Of a stretch of DNA of 64,000 nt, positions 10,035-18,983 are shown piece by piece. The stretch lies in NCBI GenBank assembly GCA_022825925.1, contig JAJDVW010000013.1, positions 26,686-90,685 of the forward strand, given 5' to 3'. The notes beneath the pieces were generated by a model, which was not told the DNA's origin, ran no database searches, and was given only the letters and a program-made list of their open reading frames with translations. Source of the DNA: Pseudomonadales bacterium. GTDB taxonomy: Bacteria; Pseudomonadota; Gammaproteobacteria; Pseudomonadales; Azotimanducaceae. Both the position numbers and the translations under genes were made by a program. The first letter of the stretch is position 1, and each line of letters opens with the position of its first letter.

Positions 10035-10593
10035 CGTCCACGCCGAGCCCCGGCAGGCAGACGGACCCGGCCCGGTCGCCGCGATGGAACGTCGCGTACT
10101 CGGCGTAGGAGGCGCCTTCCAGCACAAGCACCGTCACCGTGTCCTCGAGGGGGTCGACGATCCAGTACTCGGAAATCGCCGCCTCTGCGTAGTCGGTGCG
10201 TTTCTGCCGCCGGTCGCGGTCGCCGCCATCGGGGCTGACCACCTCCATCACCAGGTCCGCGCCGCTCCAGTACGCGTTGGCCCGACGCGGGTCCTGGGCA
10301 TCCCGCACGAGCAGCAGATCCGGTTCGCGGAACTTGGCGGTGCCGATGCGCAGCCGCAGCGGTGCGAACCGGACTACGCCACCCGTCCCCTCCACCACCG
10401 ACAAACACGCCAGGAACAGGAACTGCAGGATGGCCTGGTGTCGATCGGTGGGCATGGGCAGGACCTCGAGTCTTCCGTCCGTGAATTCGAGGAGGCGGTC
10501 GCAGACGTCGGTCAGGCGGAGGTATTGCTCGGGGGTCCAAAGTCCCTGGAGGCAACCGAGATCCACGAGGGCGTGGTCGTCGCTCGCGGCCAT
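10009..10593 (-). CDS. Uma2 family endonuclease-like protein (DUF820)
   Basis: The protein is about 194 aa from ATG 10593 (MAASDDHALVDL); an upstream ATG at 10653 would add 20 residues. It shows the Uma2 arrangement of a restriction-endonuclease-like fold: LTDVCDRLLEFTDGRLEVLPMPTDRHQ, then FREPDLLLVRD, then ADLVMEVVSPDGGDRDRRQKRTDYAEAAISEYWIVDP. The D...E-x-V-S core and the K-x-x-x-Y helix match PD-(D/E)XK enzymes. Family members occur in many copies in cyanobacteria and some symbionts; their biological role is unknown. It lies just upstream of recC, on the same strand and slightly overlapping, and may be co-transcribed. No link to RecBCD function can be claimed. Confidence 0.82.
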   Translation of the reverse strand: MAASDDHALVDLGCLQGLWTPEQYLRLTDVCDRLLEFTDGRLEVLPMPTDRHQAILQFLFLACLSVVEGTGGVVRFAPLRLRIGTAKFREPDLLLVRDAQDPRRANAYWSGADLVMEVVSPDGGDRDRRQKRTDYAEAAISEYWIVDPLEDTVTVLVLEGASYAEYATFHRGDRAGSVCLPGLGVDVAAVFDAE

Positions 10594-10757
10594 TCGCAAC
10601 CCGACCCGTAACCCGTCTCCATGCTCGAGAGGCTCGACCGCCATTCCCGCCAACGCCGTTTCCGTGCAACGCCCGACGCAGTGTCAGTGACCCCGGCGAT
10701 GCCTGTCAACGGACGCTGTAGAATGCGCGTCCCTCGCGCCTCCCCGCATCGCCCGCC

Positions 10758-12038
10758 ATGGACTCCGCCGACTTCGCCAGATGGTTTCGGGACTCCACGC
10801 CCTACATCAGTGCGCACCGGCACCGGACGTTCGTCGTGATGCTGGGGGGCGACGCGCTCGCGTCGCCGAACCTCGTCAACACGGTGCACGACCTCGCGCT
10901 CCTGCAGGTGCTCGGGGTCCGGCTCGTGGTGGTGCATGGTGTCGCCGACGCATTGTCCGACGACGACCCCGCACCAGCCGACGGAGCGGCGATGGAGGCC
11001 GTCGTCGGGGCCATCGGCATCGCTCGAAGCCGCCTCGAGGCGCTCTTCTCCACCGGCGTCCCGTCGAGTCCCCTGCGGGCCACGCGCATCACGCTGGCGA
11101 GCGGCAACCTGGTGACCGCCAGGCCGGCCGGCGTCGTCGACGGGGTGGACCGCCTCCGCTCGGGGGAAGTGCGCCGCGTGCACGCCGCCGAGATCGACAG
11201 GCTGCTCGACAACGACGCGATCGTCCTCGTGCCGCCCATCGGCTACTCGAGCTCGGGCGCCGCCTACGTCCTGGCGCCCGAAACGCTGGCGGCCGAGGTG
11301 GCGGCGAGCGTCGGCGCCGACAAGCTCATCGTGTACGACGAGATCGAACGGGTGAACGACGCGGACGACATGACGCCGCAGGCCCTGGCCGACGCCCTGG
11401 ACGAGGGCGGCTTCGAACCAAGGACCGAGGTCCGGCTCCGCGCGATCCTGCAGGCGAACGAGGCCGGCGTGCCGCGGTGTCACCTCATCTCCTACCGGGT
11501 CGACGGCGCACTGCTGCAGGAGCTCTTCACGGCGGAGGGCGTGGGCACCCAGGTCTCGAAGGAGGACTACCGCGCGATCCGTCCGGCCACCAGCGCCGAC
11601 GTCGCCGGCATCGTCGAGCTGATCCGGCCGCTGGAAGAACGGGGGCTCCTGGTGCGACGGCCGCGCGACCGCCTGGAGGCGGAGATCGGGCGCTTCGCGG
11701 TCGCGGAGCTCGACGGTATCGTGGTCGGGTGCTGCGCCCTGTTCCCGCAGGGCGACGACGCCGTCGAACTGGCGTGCGTCGCCACGCACCCGGGCCACCG
11801 CTTCCGCGTCGGGGGCAGGACCCTCGGCGAACAGGTGTTGTCCCATGCCGAGGCCACCGCCCGCGCCGTCGGATTCCGGCGCATGTTCGTCCTCACCACG
11901 CAGGCGGAGGACTGGTTCGCCGAGCGGGGGTTCGTCCCCGCCTGCGTCGACGACCTCCCGGTGTCGCGCCAGGTCCTGTACAACTACCAGCGCAACTCGA
12001 AGGTCATGATCAAGGAGCTCGAAGGCAATGGCCGATAG
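10758..12038 (+). CDS. argA: ArgA, amino-acid (glutamate) N-acetyltransferase
   Basis: This 426-aa protein has the two domains of classical ArgA. Residues about 1-280 are an amino-acid-kinase fold (FVVMLGGDALAS, LVVVHGVADAL, LASGNLVTARPAGVVDGVD). Residues about 285-426 are a GNAT acetyltransferase domain (YRAIRPATSADVAGIVELIRPLEERG ... ELACVATHPGHR). It uses acetyl-CoA to acetylate glutamate, the first step of arginine synthesis, and is normally feedback-inhibited by arginine through the kinase-like domain. It is transcribed divergently from the Uma2-recCBD block. In E. coli argA also neighbours recBCD, so the association is old even though the orientation differs. Its 3' end overlaps ilvD by 11 nt. 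Confidence 0.95.
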   Translation: MDSADFARWFRDSTPYISAHRHRTFVVMLGGDALASPNLVNTVHDLALLQVLGVRLVVVHGVADALSDDDPAPADGAAMEAVVGAIGIARSRLEALFSTGVPSSPLRATRITLASGNLVTARPAGVVDGVDRLRSGEVRRVHAAEIDRLLDNDAIVLVPPIGYSSSGAAYVLAPETLAAEVAASVGADKLIVYDEIERVNDADDMTPQALADALDEGGFEPRTEVRLRAILQANEAGVPRCHLISYRVDGALLQELFTAEGVGTQVSKEDYRAIRPATSADVAGIVELIRPLEERGLLVRRPRDRLEAEIGRFAVAELDGIVVGCCALFPQGDDAVELACVATHPGHRFRVGGRTLGEQVLSHAEATARAVGFRRMFVLTTQAEDWFAERGFVPACVDDLPVSRQVLYNYQRNSKVMIKELEGNGR

Positions 12039-13695
12039 ACGTCCCTACTCCTCCATCGTCGTGGACGGCGTGGAACAGGCGCCGAGCCGCGCCATGCTGC
12101 GCCCGGTCGGTTTCGGAACCGAGGACTTCGACAAGCCGCAGATCGGCATCGCCTCGACCTGGAGCATGGTGACGCCCTGCAACATGCACATCGACGCGCT
12201 GGCCGAGGCCGCCGCCATGGGCGCCGACGAGGCCGGCGCCAAGAGCGTCGTCTTCAACACCATCACGGTGTCGGACGGCATCTCCATGGGCACGCCCGGC
12301 ATGCGCTATTCGCTGGTGTCCCGGGAGGTGATCGCCGACTCCATCGAGACCGTGGTCGGCGCGCAGGGGTTCGACGGCTTCGTCACCATCGGCGGCTGCG
12401 ACAAGAACATGCCCGCGTGCGCCATGGCGATGGCCCGGCTCGACCGCCCGAGCGTCTTCGTCTACGGCGGGACGATCCTGCCGGGGGCCGAGCGGCGCGA
12501 CATCATCTCGGTGTTCGAGGCCGTCGGCGCGCACGCGGCCGGAAAGATCGGCGACGTGGAACTGCTCGAGGTCGAGAAGACCGCGATCCCCGGACCCGGT
12601 TCCTGCGGCGGGATGTACACCGCGAACACCATGGCCTCCGCCATCGAGGCCCTGGGGCTGTCGCTGCCCAACTCGTCCGCCCAGAACGCGGTGAGCGAGA
12701 ACAAGCGCCAGGACAGCTACCGCGCCGGCGCAGCCGTCGCCCGCCTGATCGAACGCGGCATCAAGCCCTCCGACATCCTGTCCCGCGAGTCCTTCGAGAA
12801 CGCCATCACGGTCTGCATCGCCCTCGAGGGGTCGACCAACGCGGTGCTGCACCTGCTCGCGATCGCGAGCGCCGCGGGCATCCCACTCGAACTCGACGAC
12901 TTCACGCGCATCGGGGACCGCGTCCCGGTGCTCGCCGACATGCGTCCGGCCGGCCAGTACGCGATGTCCGAGCTGATCGAGATCGGCGGCATCCGGCCGC
13001 TCATGAAGACCCTTCTCGACGCCGGAATGCTGCACGGCGATTGCCTCACCGTGACCGGCCAGACCCTGGCGGAAGATCTCGAAGACGTCGCGGCGTATCC
13101 CGAGGGACAGCGGATCATCCGGCCCTTCTCGAACCCCATCAAGCCGGACAGCCACCTCGTCGTGCTCTACGGCAACCTCGCGCCGACCGGAGCGGTCGCC
13201 AAGATCACCGGTCACGAGGGCCTCGCCTTCACCGGCCGCGCGAAGGTCTATCACGGCGAGGAAGCGGCCATGGCGGCCATCATGGACGGCAGCGTCGAGC
13301 GCGGCGACGTGGTCGTGGTGCGTTACGAGGGACCGCGCGGCGGACCGGGCATGCGCGAGATGCTGAGTCCGACCAGCGCCATCAACGGCCGCGGTCTGTC
13401 CGAGGACGTGGCCCTCATCACCGACGGACGGTTCTCCGGGGGCTCCCACGGGTTCGTGATCGGCCACATCACGCCGGAGGCGTTCGAGGGCGGCCCCATC
13501 GCGCTGCTCGAGGACGGCGACGAGATCACGATCGACGCGGAACGCCGGCGCATCGACGTGGCGCTTTCCGACGAGGAACTCGCCCGGCGGCGTGCCGCGT
13601 GGACGCCCCCGGAGCCCTATGCGCGCAAGGGCGTGCTCGCGAAGTACGCGCGGCTGGTGAGTTCCGCGAGCGAGGGCGCCGTGACGGACGCATGA
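12028..13695 (+). CDS. ilvD: IlvD, dihydroxy-acid dehydratase
   Basis: The 555-aa product matches the short form of IlvD (about 550-560 aa, as opposed to the 610-aa enterobacterial form). It carries the iron-sulfur ligands in GGCDKNMPACAMAM and PGPGSCGGMYTANTM, and the C-terminal GRFSGGSHGFVIGH segment. It dehydrates 2,3-dihydroxy-isovalerate/-methylvalerate in valine and isoleucine synthesis, in the cytoplasm. The start MADRRPYSS overlaps the end of argA by 11 nt, so the two are probably co-transcribed and translationally coupled. Nothing abnormal is seen. Confidence 0.96.
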   Translation: MADRRPYSSIVVDGVEQAPSRAMLRPVGFGTEDFDKPQIGIASTWSMVTPCNMHIDALAEAAAMGADEAGAKSVVFNTITVSDGISMGTPGMRYSLVSREVIADSIETVVGAQGFDGFVTIGGCDKNMPACAMAMARLDRPSVFVYGGTILPGAERRDIISVFEAVGAHAAGKIGDVELLEVEKTAIPGPGSCGGMYTANTMASAIEALGLSLPNSSAQNAVSENKRQDSYRAGAAVARLIERGIKPSDILSRESFENAITVCIALEGSTNAVLHLLAIASAAGIPLELDDFTRIGDRVPVLADMRPAGQYAMSELIEIGGIRPLMKTLLDAGMLHGDCLTVTGQTLAEDLEDVAAYPEGQRIIRPFSNPIKPDSHLVVLYGNLAPTGAVAKITGHEGLAFTGRAKVYHGEEAAMAAIMDGSVERGDVVVVRYEGPRGGPGMREMLSPTSAINGRGLSEDVALITDGRFSGGSHGFVIGHITPEAFEGGPIALLEDGDEITIDAERRRIDVALSDEELARRRAAWTPPEPYARKGVLAKYARLVSSASEGAVTDA

Positions 13696-13778
13696 CGCTC
13701 TTCGCGGGGCTCCCCACCCTGCCTGTCGATCGTTTGCTAGCATAACGAGGCGCGCGAACTGCGCAGGGACCCCATCTC

Positions 13779-14090
13779 GTGCAGAAAGACTTCATGCCGC
13801 TGATCACTCGGCACAACTGGGTGTCAAGGCTCGCCATAGCGCTTTTCCTGGCGGGGCAAGCACTCTCCGTTGCCCATGCGAGTGAGTTCGGCCCGGGTCC
13901 CCACGCGCACGATGGCGTCGTCTGTCATGCAATCTCGACCGATGAGCAGGAAGGACTCCTTCCGACTGCAGATCTCGCTGCGCCGACGTTCATCGCCTTC
14001 GTCTCCGCCGTAGCCCAATCCGCGAGACAAGCACCGCCGAAGCGGCTGCACTCGATCCGTCCTCCGCCGACAGGCCCTCCCTCAATCTAA
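13779..14090 (+). CDS. Small secreted protein, DUF2946-like, upstream of a TonB receptor
   Basis: The 103-aa product (98 aa if ATG 13794 is used instead of GTG 13779) begins with a clear signal peptide, SRLAIALFLAGQALSVAHA. The mature part contains HAHDGVVCHAIS and ends in a proline/arginine-rich tail, QAPPKRLHSIRPPPTGPPS. The layout, with a lone Cys next to His and a tail of the form PP-x-R-x-x-x-x-R-x-PP, resembles small periplasmic DUF2946-type proteins. These often sit beside TonB-dependent receptors and metal-handling genes. The assignment is by pattern only. The TonB receptor frame opens 6 nt downstream, so co-expression is likely. Confidence 0.55.
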   Translation: MQKDFMPLITRHNWVSRLAIALFLAGQALSVAHASEFGPGPHAHDGVVCHAISTDEQEGLLPTADLAAPTFIAFVSAVAQSARQAPPKRLHSIRPPPTGPPSI

Positions 14091-14177
14091 AGCTCCTTGA
14101 TTGCCTTGCACCGTCAGGAGCGGCACGCGTTTGTGCGCTGCGCCCTTGGCTTTGCAGTGTTTCAGAACGTTTACGGA

Positions 14178-16388
14178 TTGAGAAAAGTGACCAAACACCG
14201 TTCCAAGACGGTGGCGCTCGCGTTCGCCGCCGCACTCACATTCCCATACGCGCTGCCTATTGCAGCCCAGACAGCACCGACCGACGACGCCGAGACAGTC
14301 GTCGAGGAAGTTTTCGTGATCGGCAAGCGCCGCGCGTACCAGGGGAACTTCGACAGTCTCGAACAACCATCCGCGGATCAGATCATCGCGGAAGACCTGC
14401 TTCGCGAAGTCGGTGCGATCAGCCTCGATGACGCGCTCGACCTGTCCGCATCCGTTGCACGCCAAAACAACTTCGGCGGCTTGTGGAACAGCTTTTCCAT
14501 TCGCGGCTTCTCGGGCGACATCAATCTGCCCAGCGGCTTCCTGGTGAACGGCTTCAATGCCGGCCGCGGGTTCGCGGGTCCACGGGACCTGGTGGGCATC
14601 GAGTCCGTGGAAGTGCTCAAGGGGCCGCGTTCGGCCCTGTTCGGCCGAGGCGAGCCCGGCGGCACGGTCAATCTTGTCACCAAGCGGCCCCAGTTCGAGA
14701 GGGCGGGGGACTTCCGCGCCACCCTCGGCCGCTGGGACCAGATGCGTTTCGAAGGGGATTTCCAAACCACGGCGGGAGCCAACGACGAGCTGGGGCTGCG
14801 CATCGTGGCATTCCACGAGGATGCGGAGAGCTTCAGGGATACGGTCGAGACCGGGCGCCTGGGCCTCTATCCGTCGGTCACCTGGGATGTCTCCGAGACG
14901 ACCAGCGTGACGTACGAACTGGAGTTCACGGAGCAGGAGATCCCCTTCGATCGAGGTGTCGCCTATTCGGAAACCCATGGCTTCACGCCGCGTGAGACTT
15001 TCGTTGGCGAACCCGGCGACGGGCCCATCGAGACCGAGGTGCTCGGCCATCAACTCGAAGCCCAGCACAACTTCTCCGACAACTGGAGTCTCCTGGCCGG
15101 TCTTGGCTACCGAGACACGTCTTTCGAAGGCAACGCATCGGAAACGAACTTCGGCGGACGCCAGACCTACTTCCTGGATGGTCGAAGCCTGTCGCGGTTT
15201 TTCCGCTATCGGAACTTCGAGTCGGACTACTCCGTAGCCCGCGCTGAAGTTGCGGGTGACTTCAACACCGGCTCACTGCGTCACAGACTGCTTGTCGGCG
15301 CCGACTATGACCGTTTCGACATCAGCCATTTCATCCTGCGTTACCGGCCGGGCTGGTTTCCGGGGGACACCGACATCAGCACGCTCGATCCGGCAGCGTA
15401 TCTTCTCCTGGACGTGTTCAATCCGGTCTATGGCCAGTTTCCGCGGCCCGTGCCTGGCCCGAACACGAACCGAAACGAAGAGCTGACAGGATTCGGCATC
15501 TATCTGCAGGACCAGATCGACATCACCGATCGGTTGCAGGTACGCATAGGCCTTCGCTGGGATGACTTCGAGCACGACTTGACCAACCTCAACGCGGTTC
15601 CCGCAAGGACGGCCACGTCATCGGACAGTCGCGTTTCACCGCAGTTTGGGGCGGTTTACCTGGTCAACGAGGGCTTGAGCCTCTACGCCTCCTATGGCGA
15701 GGGCTTCCGGCAGCAACCAGGGTCTGACTATCGAGGCAACCAGTTTGCGCCCAACCTCACGGAGTCTGCGGAGATTGGCCTGAAACTGGACATGGCCCAG
15801 TTTTCCGAGGGCGTCTCCGGCTCCCTCACGCTCTCGCTGTTCGAGATCGATCAGAGCAATATTCTGGTGAACGACGATCGCCCAGCGGCCGTGGCCGCAG
15901 GCTGGTTTTCCCATGACGCCGGAGAGGCGCGCAGCCGCGGGTTTGAAGTCGACGCGGAACTCGCCTTCGAGAACGGCTTCAAGCTATGGCTTTCCTACGC
16001 GTACACGGACGCCGAATTCACCACCACCAGTCTCGAAGCGGATTGGGGTGTGACCATCGAGGCCGGTGACCCGCTCATCAACTCGCCGGAACACCAGGTG
16101 AATCTGCAAATCAGCCAGGGCTTCCGAGTAGGCGGCATGGCTGCGCAGGTCGGCGCCGGTTTTCAACATACCGACCAGCGTCTTGGTTTTACGGCCTTTG
16201 ACTTCACCTTGCCCAGCTATACCACGGCGCGGTTCTTTGGCCAGATCAACCCCACCGAGCGTTTCGCCGTTCGCCTTGACCTGGACAACGCGTTCGACGA
16301 GGAGTACTACACGAATTCGTACGCCGACGTTTGGGTCGGACCGGGCGCACCCCGCCGCTACCGCCTGACGGCATCCTATTCGTTCTAG
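14178..16388 (+). CDS. TonB-dependent siderophore-type receptor
   Basis: This outer-membrane beta-barrel receptor is about 736 aa. A signal peptide (KTVALAFAAALTFPYALPIAAQ) is followed by a TonB-box-like stretch (EEVFVIGKRR). The plug domain contains FSIRGFSGD, ESVEVLKGPRSALFGRGEPGGTVNLVTKRP, the hallmark of siderophore receptors (FhuA/FpvA class). The barrel ends with DLDNAFDEEYYTNSYADVWVGPGAPRRYRLTASYSF, including the terminal aromatic residue needed for assembly. No ATG is available. TTG 14097, TTG 14178 and GTG 14187 are candidates, and the last two place the signal peptide normally. The ligand cannot be told from the sequence. The ABC exporter genes downstream suggest one transport cassette, although a strong hairpin follows the gene. 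Confidence 0.9.
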   Translation: MRKVTKHRSKTVALAFAAALTFPYALPIAAQTAPTDDAETVVEEVFVIGKRRAYQGNFDSLEQPSADQIIAEDLLREVGAISLDDALDLSASVARQNNFGGLWNSFSIRGFSGDINLPSGFLVNGFNAGRGFAGPRDLVGIESVEVLKGPRSALFGRGEPGGTVNLVTKRPQFERAGDFRATLGRWDQMRFEGDFQTTAGANDELGLRIVAFHEDAESFRDTVETGRLGLYPSVTWDVSETTSVTYELEFTEQEIPFDRGVAYSETHGFTPRETFVGEPGDGPIETEVLGHQLEAQHNFSDNWSLLAGLGYRDTSFEGNASETNFGGRQTYFLDGRSLSRFFRYRNFESDYSVARAEVAGDFNTGSLRHRLLVGADYDRFDISHFILRYRPGWFPGDTDISTLDPAAYLLLDVFNPVYGQFPRPVPGPNTNRNEELTGFGIYLQDQIDITDRLQVRIGLRWDDFEHDLTNLNAVPARTATSSDSRVSPQFGAVYLVNEGLSLYASYGEGFRQQPGSDYRGNQFAPNLTESAEIGLKLDMAQFSEGVSGSLTLSLFEIDQSNILVNDDRPAAVAAGWFSHDAGEARSRGFEVDAELAFENGFKLWLSYAYTDAEFTTTSLEADWGVTIEAGDPLINSPEHQVNLQISQGFRVGGMAAQVGAGFQHTDQRLGFTAFDFTLPSYTTARFFGQINPTERFAVRLDLDNAFDEEYYTNSYADVWVGPGAPRRYRLTASYSF

Positions 16389-16393
16389 CCGGA

Positions 16394-16436
16394 GCGGGTC
16401 CGGAGCGCAACCACGACCGGTTGCGCCCCGGACCGC
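16394..16436 (+). terminator. Strong hairpin after the TonB receptor gene
   Basis: Six bases after the receptor stop, a near-perfect inverted repeat of about 18 bp pairs GCGGGTCCGGAGCGCAACC with GGTTGCGCCCCGGACCGC around a short CACGA loop. There is no long T tract (TACCGTCGTCTTTCC follows). It may be a GC-rich terminator, an attenuator or an mRNA-stabilising structure. Confidence 0.5.
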
Positions 16437-16465
16437 TACCGTCGTCTTTCCGTGCACCATCAGCC

Positions 16466-16804
16466 GTGACCAACGAAACCCCCGCCGCAACCCGGATCGC
16501 GTCGCTCGACATCCTGCGGGGCGTGGTCATCCTGCTGATGATGCTGGATCACGTTCGCGAGCGCTTCTACATGCACACACGGACCGGCGTTTACGTAGTG
16601 CATCTGTACGTCCTGTTGGCGGCGTACTGGGTCCTGTTCCTGATGTTTGGGCCAACACACGGGGAGCGTTTCGGCTTGAGCAACGTTGCCTGGATCTGGG
16701 TGGGAGCCGTCGCGCTCGTGCTGGCGCACTGTCCCATCGCCAGAGCCTTCGCGTCCTACAAGCATCGCGAGAAGCGCAACAAACCATGGCTGAGTTATTT
16801 CTAA
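16466..16804 (+). pseudogene. Internally deleted remnant of a DUF1624/HGSNAT-like membrane acyltransferase
   Basis: Read from GTG 16466 the product has only 112 aa. Its first ~35 residues (RIASLDILRGVVILLMMLDHVRERF) are the hallmark N-terminus of DUF1624/heparan-glucosaminide-acetyltransferase-like membrane proteins. Its last ~75 residues (AAYWVLFLMFG..GERFGLSNVAWIW ... ARAFASYKHREKRN..WLSYF) look like the C-terminus of the same family. The family is normally about 350-400 aa with some ten membrane segments, so roughly 250 residues appear to be missing in frame just after YMHTRTGVY. It cannot be a complete enzyme and is best read as a decayed gene. Its end overlaps the region just before the ABC ATPase gene. 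Confidence 0.6.
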
Positions 16805-16824
16805 AGAACGGAGGATCTGGAACG

Positions 16825-17544
16825 ATGCCCGTACTGTCCGCCCAGGCGCTCAGCGTCGTACGCTCCAGCCAACAAGTGCTGAAGGACGTCTCCTTCAGCA
16901 TCCCGCAGGGCGAAGTTCATGCCTTGCTCGGTGGTAACGGCGCCGGCAAGTCAACCACCTTGCTGACCTTTCTCGGCTTCCTGGCGCCAGCTTCAGGGAG
17001 TGTGCATGTGCAGGGCCGCGACGTACACGAGAATCTGACCGCCGCCCGGCAAGCGATCGCCTACCTGCCCGAGTCGGCCACCTTGTATGGGCACTTGTCC
17101 GCCTATGAAAATCTCCGTTACTTCCTTTCGCTGGCGGGGACGGACACCGACCGGGACGGACTCGATGCCGCCTTGGACCGTGTGGCCCTGCAACCCGAAG
17201 CCCGGGGCACGCGGATGCAAACCTACTCCAAGGGTATGCGCCAGAAGGTGGCGATTGCCCTGGCCATCCTGCGGGATACGCCTATCCTGCTGCTGGACGA
17301 GCCGACATCGGGCCTCGATCCCGTGGCGATCGACGAGTTCAATCGGCTGGCCCGGGATCTGGCCAAGGCCGGCCGAACCATTCTCCTGGTCACCCACGAT
17401 GTCTACGGCGCCTGCCATGTAGCAGACCGCATCGACCTGTTGCAGAGTGGCGTACTCGTCGGTGCCTTCGACCGGCCGCCCGGCATGGACCGGATCGACA
17501 CGGAGGCGGTGCATGCCGCCTTCGCGAAGCATGCGGCAGCATGA
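16825..17544 (+). CDS. ABC transporter ATP-binding protein
   Basis: The start at ATG 16825 (MPVLSAQALSVVR) is set by GGAGGA 8-14 nt upstream. The ORF-track start at 16786 has no such signal. The 239-aa ATPase has Walker A GGNGAGKST (about 36-44), signature YSKGMRQKVA, Walker B PILLLDEPTSGLDP and switch histidine LLVTHD. It belongs to the CcmA/NatA-like class that pairs with ABC-2 permeases. The gene ends in a 4-nt ATGA overlap with the first DUF3526-type permease, so ATPase and permeases should form one exporter. The substrate is unknown. The linked TonB receptor and small periplasmic protein suggest a role in metal or siderophore handling, which is inference. Confidence 0.9.
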   Translation: MPVLSAQALSVVRSSQQVLKDVSFSIPQGEVHALLGGNGAGKSTTLLTFLGFLAPASGSVHVQGRDVHENLTAARQAIAYLPESATLYGHLSAYENLRYFLSLAGTDTDRDGLDAALDRVALQPEARGTRMQTYSKGMRQKVAIALAILRDTPILLLDEPTSGLDPVAIDEFNRLARDLAKAGRTILLVTHDVYGACHVADRIDLLQSGVLVGAFDRPPGMDRIDTEAVHAAFAKHAAA

Positions 17545-18983
17545 CGATGAACCGAATACTCGCGATAGCACGAGAAGAGGTACGGCTGTGGCTGAGATCA
17601 CGGCTCGCGCCGTACACGTTGCTGATCGTTGCCGCGTTGCTGACGGCCACCAGCATCGCCACCGCACTCAGGATGAGCGAGGAACATCGGGGACGCTCCG
17701 AACAGCAGGCACTGGCGGAAGAGACTTTTCTGGCCCAGCCGGATCGTCACCCACACAGAATGGTGCACTACGGGCACTACGTTTTTCGCGCGCCACCGCC
17801 GCTCGCGATGATCGATCCCGGGGTCGACGCGGTCACCGGGCAATCGATATTTCTGGAAGGCCATCGGCAAAACACGGCGATGTTCGCCGATGCCAGGGCG
17901 AGCGCCGACCTCGGCGGATTCGAGGGGCTGACCGCAGCCCTGGTGTATCAAATGTTCGTACCCCTGCTGCTGATCGCCCTCGGCCATGGCCTGATCATCC
18001 GTGAGCGCGAAGAAAAGACGCTGGCGCCGTTGCTGGCCCAGGGCGTGGCGGGAATCGAACTGTACGTGGGCAAGTGGATTGCCCTGGCGGGAGTTGCGCT
18101 GGCGCTGCTGTTGCCGTTGGCCGTCGTGTCGGCCGCGGCTGTCGCTGCTGGCGGGTCGATGCCGGCGAACGCGGGAATCATCGGCCTCTATGCGCTCTAT
18201 CTGCTCGTCTGGTGCGGCCTGATCCTGCTGGTATCGGCGCTGGTCCGGTTGCGCGCGCCGTCCCTCGGCGTTCTTGTGCTGTTCTGGCTCGGCACCGCCT
18301 TGATCGTCCCGCGCATGGCCGTCGAATCCGCCAGTGCGGTCCTGCCCATTCCGGGGAAGCTCACGACCGACCTGCGCATGCAGGAGGAACTGCGCGAAGT
18401 CGGCGATGGCCACAACGCCGCCGCGCCGCAATATCAGCAGCTTCGGGCGAATCTGTTGGCGCAATACGATGTCGATCGCGTGGAAGACCTGCCGGTCAAC
18501 TTCCGCGGCGTCGTCGCGGAGTCCGCGGAAGCCGATCTGACGGAGGTGATGAACAGGTATGCCGAGGAGCGCATGGCGCTCGAAGCGCGTCAGGCCCGGT
18601 TCGCCGAGACCTTCGGCTGGCTTTCGCCGGTCGTTGCGGTTGCGGCGGGTTCCCGTGCGCTTTCGGGAACCGATCTCGCGACTCACCACCGATTTCTGCG
18701 CGAAGCCGAGGAAGTGCGCTTCGACTTCGTGCAGGGCCTTAATCGAGTCCATGTGGAGCAACTCGCCTATAGCGTCGACATGAGTCGCAGCATCGATGCC
18801 GAATCCGAACGGCGCACCCGCATGTCAGCCGAAAACTGGAACGTGCTCGATGAATTTTCCTTCCGGCCCGCCGCGGCCGGCGAACGCCTGGCTCGCGCCG
18901 GCGCGCCCCTGGCCATGCTGTTCGCCTGGTTCGGGTTGCTGACGGCCGGCGGTGTCCACGCAGCGCGAAGGATGCAGCCATGA
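17541..18983 (+). CDS. ABC-2 type permease, DUF3526 family (first of two)
   Basis: The 480-aa membrane protein begins with an N-terminal helix (LAPYTLLIVAALLTATSIATAL). A large external loop of about 110 aa follows, then a cluster of helices (VYQMFVPLLLIALGHGLII, WIALAGVALALLLPLAVVSAAAVAA, LYALYLLVWCGLILLVSALV, SLGVLVLFWLGTALIV). A second long hydrophilic loop and one C-terminal helix complete it. REREEKTLAPLLAQG, just after the second helix, is the usual ABC-2 element. The two extracytoplasmic loops are the mark of DUF3526 permeases, which come as pairs with one ATPase. Its start overlaps the ATPase stop and its stop overlaps the next permease, each by 4 nt. Confidence 0.85.
   Translation: MTMNRILAIAREEVRLWLRSRLAPYTLLIVAALLTATSIATALRMSEEHRGRSEQQALAEETFLAQPDRHPHRMVHYGHYVFRAPPPLAMIDPGVDAVTGQSIFLEGHRQNTAMFADARASADLGGFEGLTAALVYQMFVPLLLIALGHGLIIREREEKTLAPLLAQGVAGIELYVGKWIALAGVALALLLPLAVVSAAAVAAGGSMPANAGIIGLYALYLLVWCGLILLVSALVRLRAPSLGVLVLFWLGTALIVPRMAVESASAVLPIPGKLTTDLRMQEELREVGDGHNAAAPQYQQLRANLLAQYDVDRVEDLPVNFRGVVAESAEADLTEVMNRYAEERMALEARQARFAETFGWLSPVVAVAAGSRALSGTDLATHHRFLREAEEVRFDFVQGLNRVHVEQLAYSVDMSRSIDAESERRTRMSAENWNVLDEFSFRPAAAGERLARAGAPLAMLFAWFGLLTAGGVHAARRMQP

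Noticed and set aside
7578-10238. 886-aa plus-strand ORF opposite recC
   Set aside because: Antisense shadow of recC with Arg/Pro-rich translation and no start signal.
10700-10757. TAGAAT as a -10 for argA
   Set aside because: No -35 at suitable distance and the upstream TG is misplaced for an extended -10.
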